Below, piece after piece: positions 21,893 through 33,444 of a stretch of 64,000 nt of DNA. A program made the position numbers and the translations under genes. Within the stretch, counting starts at the first letter, position 1. Each line of letters opens with the position of its first letter. The stretch is from NCBI GenBank assembly GCA_022592445.1, contig JABYQR010000161.1, positions 35,176 to 99,175 on the forward strand, in the 5' to 3' direction. The stretch is from Cytidiella melzeri. Taxonomy: Eukaryota; Basidiomycota; Agaricomycetes; Polyporales; Irpicaceae. The notes beneath the pieces were generated by a model. It worked only from the letters and a program-made list of their open reading frames with translations. It made no database searches and had not been told where the DNA came from.

Positions 21893-22466
21893 ATGGGTCG
21901 CTTACGACGTTCCAGGACTCACCATGCACAAAGAGATGTGCATCGCGCAGCGCGTACACGAGTGAGTTTTGAAGGTGTTGTAGAACTTCATCTTCCCCTT
22001 CAATGTGTGAATCCTACAGGTCCGCACCAGGGACCTAGATCAGATACAAATGATTGACCTGGACCCGAAGGTACGTTTGCATCGTTCTACCTCATAGCTG
22101 CAGCAATGGTAACCTTGATTCCCTCACCTCACAAGAACCGTGCAAAATTAGAAGCGCAACCACTCGACTACGAGCGACCAGGTCTTGCTCAGCATTACTG
22201 TGTAGAATGCGCAAAGTGAGTGATGTTTGCAGCTCAGCCTATACGGAATTTTTTTAGGGCACTTCTGCAGATACTACGAGACAGATGCTGCGCTCAAATC
22301 GCATTGGAGGAGCAAAGTCCACAAGCGGCGGCTCAAGGACCTGAAGGTACCAGCGTACACTATTGAGGAGTCGGAGAGGGCAGCTGGGCTGGGGAAAGAG
22401 GGGAAGAGACCTACTGCGACGACGCACGCTGTGACTCAGGCTGAGGGAGAGGTGCAGATGATATAG
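21893..22466 (+). CDS. Bud20/ZNF593-type C2H2 zinc-finger ribosome-assembly factor
   Basis: Four short exons. MGRLRRSRTHHAQRDVHRAAR is the characteristic basic N-terminus, followed by TRDLDQIQMIDLDPK and NRAKLEAQPLDYERPGLAQH. The single C2H2 finger is split by an intron: YCVECAK then YYETDAALKSHWRSKVHKRR. The end is YTIEESERAAGLGKEG. Using the acceptor CTGCAG at 22271 restores the finger spacing. In yeast, Bud20 is a shuttling pre-60S export factor, and human ZNF593 is the same family. The expected role is late 60S maturation and nuclear export. Length is normal and nothing is missing. Confidence 0.9.
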
Positions 22467-23097
22467 GCTCTTCGTGATGGCTCGTACGCTTAATTTATTT
22501 CCTCTTCGTTTTACTCTGTATTTTCAGCCACCATATCGTCACCACTTCAGTCGGGACTCACAAAACTTGAATCTCGACATAGCCTCCTTGATGTTGTATG
22601 CGATAGGAGATAGACATCCTTTTGACATTCGTATCGTGGTCGCGATGCATATCTGCGAAAGGCCTGTTATACGGTGCACAACACGGGCCACAAACTAAAT
22701 CAGACTGTAGGAATTCTGACTGTCTCTTTCTCTTCACTTGCTTACAAGTTTTTCAGATGGCTTGTGGCAATCACATAATTGGGTTGACTGTGAACGCAGA
22801 AGACTATATTCTATTGTAGATATTCCCTTCTTTTCTTAAAGCGAAGTTTCGGCACCGCTTACAGGGCTCAAACCGCCTGCAAGACCACAGAACTCTATTT
22901 CAGTGTCATTTACCTTGTTGCAATCTCAACTCTCATTTCGCTGCCCAATTCGTCGCTTCGACGCTTGCATATCGCGATTGCCTTCCAAGCAGGTTCGCAG
23001 TAGGATTCGTTAAGGCATTCCCAGAGAACAACTGCATCAATTCTTCTCAGTTGTCAATATTGGTTGAGTCGACAGTTATACGGTCAAAAGCTAGCAA
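22467..23097. other. Intergenic between convergent genes, no gene seen
   Basis: AT-richer 3' flanks of the Bud20-like and glutathione-transferase genes; no supported ORF. Confidence 0.5.
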
Positions 23098-23910
23098 TTA
23101 CTCATCGACGACGCTGTATCTCTCAAACTGAGCCAGCAACCTCTCCCCGAAGCTATCATAGAAACCCGCGATCCTCTTCCAATCCTCTGAGTCTTTGCCA
23201 GCAATAGTCCTCGTCCAAATCAGAGTCGATGCAAGCTGAATGTCGCACCATGTGAACTTGTCACTCTCCCCCAAGAACGACAGGTTCTTGCCTTCTCCGT
23301 TAACATCAAGGTACGACTTGACCTGGCCCCACCCCTTTTCAAGGTCCTCCCAGGCCTTCGGCGTGTTCATGTCCTCGAGCTTGCCGAACTGCTCCTCACG
23401 GGTGGCCCTGAAATAGGCACTACTCCGAGGGTTCAAGGTATCGGCGATGCGACTGAGCAAAATGAACAGCGTAGGGAGAACAACCGCGGGAAGGATTACG
23501 TCGGCGCAGGCTGCCTGTAATGCGCCTGTACCTGGTTGGAAGAGCTGAGGGGTGGATGGGTATGTCTCGTCGAGGTATTTGGCTATGGCTAAAGAGTCAC
23601 TGATGATCTTCCCGGTGGATGGATCGTAAATCATAGGTACGGTATAGTGCCCGCTGCCGTCTGCTTTCTTGCCGGTCGGAGGAGCACCGATTTTCCTGCA
23701 GAGTGGCTCAATATCTGGATACTCAAGCCACTCGGTCTTGTACGGAATGCCCTTGTAGTTCAGTGCGTAACTGCCGGAGAATTTCAGTATAGGGATGTTT
23801 TGCATGCAACTGACTACTCACCGCGCCCTCCAGGTCATGGGTGATGTAGCTCTGCCGGGCCTGGTAGAGTCGAGGTCATAGAGAATGATAACATCCGGCA
23901 TCTTCACCAT
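23098..23910 (-). CDS. Glutathione S-transferase, basidiomycete etherase-like type
   Basis: Exon 1 (MVKMPDVIILYDLDSTRPGR, then ATSPMTWRAR) joins over a short intron to YALNYKGIPYKTEWLEYPDI, the start of a thioredoxin-like GST fold. The Ser/Thr-rich DLDSTRPGRATSP loop is where the glutathione-activating residue is expected. VPMIYDPSTGKIISDSLAIAKYLD is the cis-Pro and gamma-glutamyl binding region. The all-helical domain follows (WEDLEKGWGQVKSYL ... DKFTWCDIQLASTLIW). Length about 250 aa is typical. Basidiomycetes carry expanded etherase-like families that conjugate or reduce plant aromatic compounds and endogenous electrophiles. The substrate is unknown, and the subclass is my best guess from sequence style. 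Confidence 0.85.
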
Positions 23911-25128
23911 GCGAGTGAGATATCCTCGAGCTAGGTTGTAGGGATACAGTGGACCTCAGAGTGCGTTTATGAGCTCTGGCTACTCTCGGGGCTGATGATT
24001 TCTGACCTTATATAAGTGCAGCAATAGCAAAAGGGGGTATCGCATATCATCGAGGAAAGCGATGCATCCTAATTGATGTTAAGGTGAGAGCGTCACGGCG
24101 AAACCGTTCTAACGATAGTATGTGGCTGACTGTATTGCTCAGGGGAGCAGAGAATAATGGGGCTTGCGGTGTCACATCCTAGGAAAACGTAATCGATATG
24201 ATCAATTAGCGTATTGTGCATCATTCGTGGAGATATAGAAGGTCAATAGATGGTCGCCGGCGAGGGGTCTCGTAGAGTCACAAGTTTGTATCTTGGCCAC
24301 TTGTTTCATTCTATATGACAAGCTGATGGGCAGAGTTATAGGGGCGTTCGAGACCGAAATGTCCTGGCAGGTCGGCCGTAATTTGTTCACCTCTTAATTT
24401 CCCCGTTGGCCTTCTCATCGAAGTCGGCTCTAAAATTGACTGTTGACAAGTTACGGTACACATCTTCTCTTCACACCAACCTCCTACAACCATTTTGAGA
24501 ACGACATCTCTGGCCCAGACTTGGCGTTCGGAAACCTTAGAAGCAGCAGTTTGGCATTCTACTCGAGTACAACTATGTGCGCTTCTTTGTACCGTTGATC
24601 ATGAGCAGGAAGGGTGCTAGCAGAGAATTTCCGCGGTGAGTGACGTTTTGCATGCGACCAGGGACCAGCGACTAGACGAGGGTGAGGGTGCGCGTGTCCG
24701 CAGATGCGTAAACGCCCAGCTGGAGAGCTTGGCGGGGGCTCTCGAACTTGGTACTACGCCGCTTGACAGCGAAGTAGATTAGTGACACAGTCCAGAGGTG
24801 AGCAACCAGCAACAGAGTTGTTATTTCATGTGTTGTGGGCTAGGTGTCCACGTTGATGGATACCGTGTTGCTGACTTGATGGTAACCAACCCAAGCAAGC
24901 CCGAGGTGTGGGGAGACTCAGAGCGAACTCATGAGCTGAATAAGTAAGCGAAAGGAATAGCACTCGAAATTGGCACGATAGAAAGAAGGTCGAAATATAG
25001 GATTGATGGTTATATGCCTGATATAAAGTGTGCTGTCTGTAAGTCCAAGAAAGACCTGTGCTATACTAAGTCTATGATAGGAAGTCCGAAATGTCCACCG
25101 TACTGTATGTCTATGGTGCGCCTGCGTT
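23911..25128. other. Intergenic, no gene seen
   Basis: About 1.2 kb. The only ORFs are 60-90 codons with no recognisable features; probably the GST promoter and the 3' flank of the Kre9-like gene. Confidence 0.5.
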
Positions 25129-27481
25129 CTAATTCGCCGATCCAGTCGCTGAATCGGAAGTGGACGTGAATGTGGCCGTAACAACAGCGCTGCTGGGCGA
25201 CTCCGGCGTAGGTGTAATCATAGCGAAGGTGCTCGCGCTCGTGGTGACCGTGGTCGTCGTCAACGGAAAAGTAGAAGTGGAAGAGGTGGCTGAGGTGAAG
25301 AAGGTTGAGCTGGTGACCGACACTGGGGGAGCGGCGCCACGGCCGGTGATGGTGAATGGCGCACTAGCGTATGACTTGCCAGTGTATCCTTGGACTGAAC
25401 ACATCACTATCAGCGGACTGCTTTGTTTTTACAAAGCGGTAAAACTTACTGATGACACGGTACGAGCCAGCCGAGACGTAGGGAACAACGACGTCGAGAG
25501 AGCCCGTAGACTCAATGCCGGTAGCAAATGTCTTTACGGCGAGTCCACCGTCAGCCGAGTAGAGTCCAATGGACTTCAGTGTGCCATTCTCGACACGAGT
25601 CCTGTCCCAGGTTATCGTGACATTCCCACCGACAACCCAGGTGGTGGTGGCGTCAGGAGCAGTGACGGGGTAGGTGGGAGGGGGAACGAGTGCAGACACG
25701 ATAGTGAATGCCTGGCTGCCCCACGTCTCTTCCGCGTTGTAGCCAGATACTGTGGATTTTTGTCAGGACGAAAAGACGTAGAACGAGATCATGTCATTTG
25801 ATGACTTACTGATGATGCGGTAGGTACCGTTAGCGACGTTGGGTACAGTGACAGCCACAGATCCCGTGTTGGCTTGGAAGTTGGTGGCGAGGTTGGCAAC
25901 TGGCAAGCTGCTGGTGGACATGTACAAATCGATCGATTTGAGAGTACCGTTCTCGTTCTTCACTTGCGTGATGTCGAAGGTGATGTCGACAGTCGAGTTT
26001 ACGACCCAAGTGGTGGAAGCGTTGGGTGAAGTGATGGCGGAGGTGGGAGGAAGAGGTGACGAGGACACGATCATGAATGGCTGACTGCCCCATGTCTCCT
26101 CCGCATTGTAGCCGGTGACTGGATTGGGTTGTTAGAATGGGAAGAGGATATGCTGTATATTTGACTTACTGATAATGCGGTAAGTGCCGTTGGCAACGTT
26201 AGGTACTGTGACGGCCACCGAGCCAGTGTTGGACTGGAAGTTGGTGGCGAGATTGGCGACCGGCAAGCTACTGGTGGATGTGTACAAATCGATTGACTTG
26301 AGAGTACCGTTCTCATTCTTTACCTGTGTGACGTCAAAGGTGATGTCCACAGTTGAGTTAACAACCCAGGTGGTGGACGCATTGGGTGATGTGATAGCGT
26401 TGGTAGGAGCCGGACCAGCCGATTCGATATTAAATTGCGCACTGGCCCAGGATACATTGGTGTTGTATGAGCTGACTGCAGAGAAATGAGCAAATGACTC
26501 TTGACAGTTGTCAGTACAAGACTTACTAATAATGCGGTAGGTGCCGTTAGCAACGTTAGGGACGGTAATGTTGAGATATCCACTGTTGGAAGCGAATTGG
26601 CCGACGAGGTTGGCGACAGGAAGATTGCTGGTCTCATTGTATAGGTCGATCGACGGTAATGTGCCGTTCTCACTTTTAACAATGGAGGTATTCCAGGCAA
26701 CAAGTTCCTGTTGGCCAACAATCCATGTGGTGTCGGCAGACGCCGCAAAGATAGCAGTCGAAGGAGTGGGAGGGTTGGGGGGATTAGGCGGGTTGGGGGG
26801 GTTGGGAGGGTTGGGCGTGTTCGGAGTATTAGGCGTATTCGGAGTATTAGGCGTATTCGGAGTGTTAGGCGTGTTCGGCGTGTTCGGTGTGTTAGGCGTG
26901 TTCGGAGTGTTGGGGCAAGGCTGAGGTACTGGCTCGGGCGTGGGTTCAGGGTTGGGATTGGGAGAGGGACTAGGATGAGGACTGAGAACCTTGAACACCT
27001 TGCTAACCCAGATCTTGCAGCCACAATATGACTTGACTGTAGGTATGCGTTAGAACACGTGACAGGAACTAACGAGTAAATGTCTCACTCTTAATATAGT
27101 AGCAGCCGTTTGCGACAGAGGGAACCGTGAGATTGAAAGAGCCAGTGTTCGATGGGAAGTTCGCAGCAAGCTCGGCAATAGGCGTAGGGTAATCATCATC
27201 TGCGTTGTACAAACTGATCACCGCCAAAGTGCCATTCTCGCTGTGAATCTTGGAAGTGTTCCTAGAAGATTTGTATCAGTACAACCTTAATCGTGCAAAA
27301 GGTAAGTAACATACCATGTGATGGACACTTGCTGTCCCGGAGTCCAGATGGTATGCTTATTGGGTGTGAGGATACCAGTGGATATGAGAGAAGGGGTGTC
27401 TCTCTTGACGACAGGAATGGCGAACGTACTGGCAGCGCCAGTGAGGGCTATTATGCCCGACAGTAGAGCAGATACTAACAT
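25129..27481 (-). CDS. Secreted protein with five tandem Kre9/Knh1-like modules
   Basis: The start MLVSALLSGIIALTGAASTFA is a signal peptide, followed by a KR processing-like site. Module 1 (HTIWTPGQQVSITW...) is followed by a Pro/Asn/Thr linker of about eleven NTP and five NPP triplets. Four more modules share the pattern TTWxV...T-W/F-D...ENGTLxSIDLY...LPVANL...TGSVAVTVPNVANGTYRIIS. This is the Ser-Thr-rich membrane-anchored / Kre9-Knh1 N-terminal family (Pfam PF10342). Each module ends at an intron in the same place and phase (CGx ATT ATC A|GTAAGT). Modules 3 and 4 are nearly identical. Many NGT and NAS sequons predict N-glycosylation. The C-terminus is a Ser/Thr-rich stalk ending SDSATGSAN with no hydrophobic tail, so GPI anchoring is not supported. 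Likely role: cell wall or extracellular matrix. Confidence 0.85.
26769..26912. repeat. 9-bp coding minisatellite (NTP/NPP linker)
   Basis: Sixteen 9-bp units encode, on the minus strand, eleven Asn-Thr-Pro followed by five Asn-Pro-Pro. Third-position variants alternate (CCG/CCT, AAT/AAC), suggesting growth by duplication of pairs of units. Confidence 0.85.
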
Positions 27482-27884
27482 GGTAGAAGAGTTGAGTGGT
27501 TGATGAGAATTCCAGCTCGAAGTTGGCCTCCTTATATACTGTTCAAAGGAGAGCGGCTGGACCTCATTCGATAAGGTCCGAGAGCTGTCATGCTCTCCGG
27601 TAACATGGCAAGCCTTCTCTCAGAGATGGGGTACTCAGCATCCGCGCAGGCTTACAGTCATGGCCCAGCGAGGAGGAGGAGGAAGGGAGAGTCCGCTGTC
27701 TACCATAGCAGGTATCGTCGGAATGATCGACGTGATCGACAACACCGACGCCGATCATCCGTCTCGGCATCTCCAAATTGAGCAAGTGCGCCGATCAAGG
27801 ACCTCTTGCGCGGAACACGTGCGCGGACAGGAGACAGCTTTGAGACTCGAGAGTGTTTTCAGTACTGAAAGGGAGCGATAGAAC
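27482..27884. other. Promoter region of the Kre9-like gene
   Basis: About 400 bp between the Kre9-like start and the edge of the inverted duplication. The small ORFs (27588-27881) have no recognisable content. Confidence 0.4.
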
Positions 27885-28106
27885 GAAACATGCACTGATT
27901 AATACCGTTGATATTACTGCTTGGACCTTCCCTCACTACCGGGGCGAAGTCACGGGCTATGGCTAGTATGATGTACGGAACGATTATATAGATAATAAAC
28001 TCGATGTCTAGTGATAGCAGTCGGCAATAAATATAAACGACGAAGAAACAGAGAGTTCAAGTGCTTCACGAGGTCAGACTATACATTCAACTGCGCCGTC
28101 GCTAGA

Positions 28107-30950
28107 CTACGGATATGCGCTTTTATACGCGGCGCTCTTGCCCTTGCTACGGATAATCCTCTCGCTCAGCTCAGCCTCCTTCTCATCGTCGTCGGTCGGC
28201 TGGCTGTCTGACACACCCTCGAAGATAGGATTAGGGATGGGAGGGACTGGTGCCGGTGGAAGATCGGACATGGACTTGAATTTCTTGTACTGACGATTCC
28301 TCCCGATGTCGGAAGGGCCAGCTTGTGCGAAACCTTCAAAGTCATCCCTGCTCCGCTTCGACGTCGACGTGGTGGTCCTCGAGTCCGCAGAAAAGGGATC
28401 AGCCCAAAAAGGAGATGAATCGTCGGAAGCAGTGCGAGGGTGCTCCTGAGGGGATGTCGGACGCGACTGGTCGTGAACAAGGAGAGCAGATTGTGCTAAA
28501 TCGATAGCTAGAGGAGGAAGATGTAGTTTTTCCGCGGGATCTTCCACATCCTTGCTTGTCACGAAATTGTTCTTCTCGTCCCATCGCTCGTAGAGCTGAG
28601 TTGCGACATCCTCGTTCTGTTCAGGGTAAGGGCTTTCATCTAAAGCATCGCTGACCCAGCCGTCGCTGGCTAATGCAGCTGCAATGCGGCTGCGCCAAAA
28701 AGAGGGCTTGCTGAGCTTCTTGTGCTGTTTCTCAATGGCCTCCCGTAAATCTATCACGTCGGGGTCCTCGTCCACGGGACAGGTGGGATTCTCAGCAGCG
28801 AGGCGTTTGGCGACCTTGAGGTCATCAATCGCAATGTAGTATTTTTTGAGGTCGCCCGCAAACTGCAGCACAACTCGGTTCAACGGTGCGCTTTTGAACT
28901 GAATGGCTTGCTCCATGTCCGCCAAAGCTCCAAGCTTCAATCGACCGCCTACAATTTTGCTTGACCCATCACGGAAGAACTCGTATCGGGAGTCGGTGAA
29001 AATCGCCATGTCGAATAAAGAGCCTGTGTTGTCAAAGCGATGCAAGGCGCCATATAGCAGAGTCCAAAAGACGGACTCGAGGTCGTCCAAAATTTCATGA
29101 GCTTTCGTGTTATCCCGCAGCAAAGCAATAGACATGAATGCCCACGTGCCCTGTCGCGCCGCTATCAGCAGAGATTGATGCATGACCATGAACACAAACT
29201 CACACTGCGGAATTTTTGATGCTCGTATATCTCTCCAGGAGTCAGCGCGCATGCATGATCCCAGTCTCCCAGTTGCCCAATTGCGCTCTCCTTCCCGTTC
29301 TCGTCCACATCGTCCCCGAGCATCACGTTCCCAAGGCTGATGTCTCGGTGGAGAATCTTGTGTTCGGTTTCATGTGCACGCTCAATCACTAATAACAACA
29401 TTCAGCCTCCGTTCAGCACATGAGACGAGAGAAACTTACCACCGAGCACATCGTAAAAAGCGGTCATATACTCCTTCGAGTCCTTTGCTGACTCTATGGG
29501 ATACGCGAGCCTTTGAACAATTCGGTGATGCACATGGACACGCAGCATTGCGTAGCCGACAGGGAGCGTCTGCATCATCATCCAATCAAGACATCTCGTC
29601 GTCTGTCCCTTCCCGTTGCTGCCCTTCACATCACCACCACAGATCATTCTGGGAACGTGCGGGACACCGTAGGATTCTAGAAGCCTATAGACTTCGCTTT
29701 CGGTCTTAAGAAGGGGGTGGTTGACGCGCCACGTATCCTTCAAGAACAGCACAGCACGGTCTTCTTTCGAGACGGCGACGTACCCGCGTGTGGCACGACC
29801 GAGAGCCGAAGTGGGTTTGAAGATCGGTCGCCGTACCAGTAGTCTCATGTTGCATTCATCATCCCCAGCGGACATCTCATAAACGGGATAGTTGCCGTGG
29901 AACGTGTCATCGATGTTGGGCAGCTTGCGGTGCGCTGTCTCCCTAAACGTGTCAATCGACTCCTTGAACACGCCCTCGTCCGCCTTCCTAACCAGTCGAG
30001 CAGTAGGATCCCATCCCATATCTTCTTCCGACATGTGGTTGTGGCGCCAGAAGAACTCCGCCAGAAGCTGCGGCTCCTTGGTGTAGTTGAAAGAGTTGCT
30101 CACAATCGCTCCGGCGTGGTCCCAGCAGATGAACCGAGCGTTTTCTCCACAGATCAGCAGTTGGAACAGATGAGTACGCTGCTGATGCGCGAACATCTCA
30201 GTGGCGTAGATGATCAGCTGCCCGCGGATCTGGCTCGCCGCTAGGCCTTCCTTCTCGAATGTGATGGGGATGGTGGTATCTCGCTTGGGGTTGTTTGCCA
30301 TGTTGACGATGTCTGCTGTCGTACGGAATGGATCGTCTGACCTGTGCCGCTTGAACTCGACCATCAGCGAGGCGTTGAACCAGTCGAAATCTCTTGGTGC
30401 GTCGGCTGTCGTAGTCTTGACCTCTGTCGGAGGTTTGGTGGCTGATCGAGTCTTGTAGCGATGTTTCTTTGGCGTCGTCGGCGGAATGCGATGTATCTCC
30501 TTGAGCCCCCCGTCTGGCTTATAGGCCACGTCGTTCGGGGTGTCGGCAGAGATAAAGAACTGCATGTTTGGGGACAGGTCGAATTCGTCGATGGTGTCGG
30601 CCTGGCACCAGCCACGTTAGCACAAGCCATCTACTAGTAGTGTACTCTAGAGTTCAATGAATGAGACTTACGAAGGCAACATACAAGAACTTTTCCAACG
30701 GATCCTTGTCGTTGACGCCACGAGGAAGGACAAACTGAACATCCGTGGGCATCTTCTCAAGGTCCGCATCCGAGATACACATCAGCTCTTTCAAGAATTT
30801 GCGTGGAGGAAACGGTCCAATCCATCTTCCGCGCATATCGAATGCGTGTTGCTTTTGCTTTTGTGGACGGGCAAGCGGTACTTGTCGATATCGCTCGTTG
30901 GCTGCGATGCCATATTTGACCGGAGTGGAATTGGAATTGATGGTAGACGT
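28107..30950 (-). CDS. FunK1 fungal protein kinase, left copy (start codon lost)
   Basis: The frame and exon structure match the right copy: N-terminal FunK1 region (FDWFNASLMVEFKRH, GLAASQIRGQLIIYATEMFA), kinase part with KDTWRVNHPLLKTESEVYRLL, catalytic loop LHRDISLGNVML, the DFG-equivalent GDWDHA, GTWAFMSI, and a disordered tail with STSKRSRDDFEGFA. All exons stay open. The ATG used in the right copy is ACG here (plus-strand CGT at 30948-30950). The next in-frame ATG is at 30834-30836 (MRGRWIGPF) and would remove about 38 residues. FunK1 kinases are a fungal-specific family expanded in Agaricomycetes; their substrates are unknown. It may still be expressed from the internal start, or be an early pseudogene. 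Confidence 0.8.
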
Positions 30951-31659
30951 GGTGAGCAGGAGTATGTGGTGGGATAATGGGGGAATGAAAGACTTACGCG
31001 TATGAGGTCGTGTTTATAAAGACCACGGGTTTGCCGTAGTGGCGGTTCGACTTCAAACTCAGTTACTACCTAGTTAGGAAGTTGGGCCGGAGAGATTGTG
31101 ATCAGCATCAGTGATCGCCGAGTCAACTGCCTATTTAAGAAGGGCCACTCGTTTCCTGTGACTGTAAGACAAAGGCCACTGCGTCAGGCTTGAACAATGG
31201 CGAGAAACAAAAGGCAATGGGCGTATGGCCATTTCATTTATGATGTTTTTTGCTTTGTTCAGACCACATAGGATCCGAATTTCCCCCACTGCAATTCCTT
31301 GCTAGTGGAAGTTCGGCACGCACCCAACCTACTCAAATCGACTCGGAGCTGGGAGTTGCAAGACTGCCAAACGCTTTATTGGGTGCAAGTTAGGGATAGT
31401 CAGCATTACTCAATCGACAGTCCCACAGAGCATGCTTCCTACTGAGATCTAACCAAGTACCTCGGAGAGCTTTATTTCGTGCCGTCTCATTCATTCATAC
31501 GACCTTCGTTCCGCTCACAAAACTCACAGCACAGTAGTTATATATAATATGGCATTATGACACGCAAGAACGCACCGCGAATCTCAAACATTGGTGGGAT
31601 ACAGAGCAAATACAATAATAGAAAGGTGTCGCTGTACAATGTCCAAGCACGTTTCATGT
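30951..31659. promoter_or_regulatory. Spacer between FunK1 and kinesin pseudogene, left copy
   Basis: This 709-bp interval has the same length as its counterpart at 50900-51608 and is clearly homologous to it, with more differences than the coding parts. It holds the FunK1 upstream region and the kinesin 3' flank. No further gene is seen. Confidence 0.5.
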
Positions 31660-32975
31660 TCATGAAGAACCTTTAATTTGCTTTCTGGCCGTCCCAAGCG
31701 TGGTATTGTTGACCTTTTTGACACCGTCAAAACCACGAAGAACATAGGTGCAGGCATGACAGACTCACCTTGGTAGCAAAGCGGAGGGAGCAAAGCGATT
31801 CATTATGGTGCGAAGCCAGTGGCGACAGGTTCAGTACCATCTGATCCAACAGTTCAGCATTCAAGGCCGTCGAGAATGAGCGCAAACTTGACTCACCAAT
31901 GTCTTCGAGTTGCCGCTCAGAGAATTTTGTAGCAGATATGTCAGCTGGACGTGCATGCCATGAACAGGCGATCACCTTCAAACTGCTGCAAGTCCACGCA
32001 CCTTGGAATTTCTGTAGGGAATGTGCTTATCGCCTTTCCCTTCACCTTTTTCGCCCAGCGCAGCCACGACGTCACCCAACGCGCTCAAGCTCTTATTGAT
32101 GCTTTGTGTCTCCTTCAATCGATCCTTGTCGTTACCCGCGCCGCTCTTCTCCAGACGCTCGCTTCCAGCGAGATCCACAAGATTCAGGGTACCTTCACAC
32201 GTCTCTCCTATTGCAGCATTTTCGCCAGCAATGCGAAGAGTAAACACGGAATGAGAGCGAGATGAACGTTCGTTCATGAGTGTGCTGGCTACTGTCCTCC
32301 TCGACTGCGCTATTGACAGCAACGAGCGGACCTGACCGGGGGACTTGAGTGGGATGACATTGACGTCGCGTGTTTCTTCTTGTCGAATTTTCCCTTCCCG
32401 AGGAGATCGTTGATAGTTTCGTTATACTAGAGAATATAAGATGAGCGTCAAGGCGGATGATATGGTGCTACGAAAGCCTACAATCTCCTGGAACTGGCCC
32501 TCCATCGTGTAGGTCCAGCCCTTTATCTGCAGCTACTCTGCCACCTTGAAGACCTCCTCGACTGCTCGTGGGATCATCCCAGCATTTGTTTCGGTCTGTC
32601 ATGCCATTAAGCACGCACACTTCCGATGGTGACTCAATCTGAGATGCCTTACTGATCCACCCTCCATCGTGAACAAATTTCCTGAGCCTGTCTGACCATA
32701 CGCAAATATGCACACGTTATACCCGTCAACGCAGCTTTGAGCTAGAAGGGAGATCTCTTTGAAAACCTCCGCTTTTGTGGAACATGGATCAAACACCTAC
32801 ACAAGGCATTAGCATCAGGATAACGGATGAATTCACGCGATACATACCCTATCAAAACTGAAGGCCCACTCATCCTTGCGTTCCTGGCCAGTGGCGCTCT
32901 CACTACTCGCACGAAGAATGAATTCCTTGTGGTCAAGCTTATCCGGAAAGGCAATCTCGGCTTGCATGCTTTCAA
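31660..32975 (-). pseudogene. Kinesin-14 motor pseudogene (truncated duplicate)
   Basis: This matches the motor-domain exons of the intact gene at 48344-50899: [32 protein letters not shown] and the last exon are recognisable. Three lesions are visible. The N-terminal coiled-coil exon and the first motor strand are absent, because the duplication breakpoint lies inside the motor. The P-loop reads [11 protein letters not shown], so the ATP-binding Lys is replaced by Asn. A 37-bp deletion at 32368/32369 shifts the frame between the neck-side exon and the switch I exon. It is not expected to yield a motor protein. Confidence 0.9.
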
Positions 32976-33444
32976 TGCATCTGGTATTGGAAGGACTTCA
33001 TGGTTGTGCTGTTCATATTTGTCAAGGTCGAGGTCTCGATAGGTGGGCAAGGGAACCAAGGCGGCATTGGAGGAGAAACGAGAAACAAACGAGAGGCCCG
33101 AGGCGCGAACGTGAGATGAACCGAGAAACTCAGAGATAGAGTCAGGCGCCCGCTGATGGACTTTGATTCTGAGCACGAAGCGACTGACTTTCTACACCAG
33201 GTGACCAGACGTCACTGTAAGGACGCGGTTTACCTTGAGCATGCTGTTCTGTCGACCCCCTTCGTATCTCACCGCCCTAAGAGCCTTCTGTACGTGCGGG
33301 CACTAGTACCTTTGAGAGCGTGAAGCACAGCAGCGCAAGCAATTCTGTACGCTGATTTGTGAGTGAGGCGTGGTTCCGTCACAGCCAGTCAAAACACGAC
33401 AACATCCAAAAGTTGCAGATTGCGACGATACACCAAACAAACAT
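32976..33444. other. Unique sequence beyond the duplication breakpoint
   Basis: About 470 bp between the left breakpoint and the 3' end of the VPS9 gene; no gene seen. Confidence 0.45.

Larger units (their letters stand above)
27885..32975 (-). repeat. Inverted segmental duplication, left copy (about 5.1 kb)
   Basis: This block is the reverse complement of about 49548-54690, mostly with only scattered substitutions. It contains a FunK1 kinase gene, the 709-bp spacer, and a truncated kinesin. Homology starts inside the kinesin motor exon at ATTGAAAGCATG and ends just past ATATCAACGGTAT downstream of FunK1. Limits are by eye, within about 20 bp. Confidence 0.9.

Noticed and set aside
26320..27024. 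234-codon minus-strand ORF overlapping the Kre9-like gene
   Set aside because: Shifted-frame shadow of the NTP/NPP repeat and the modules.
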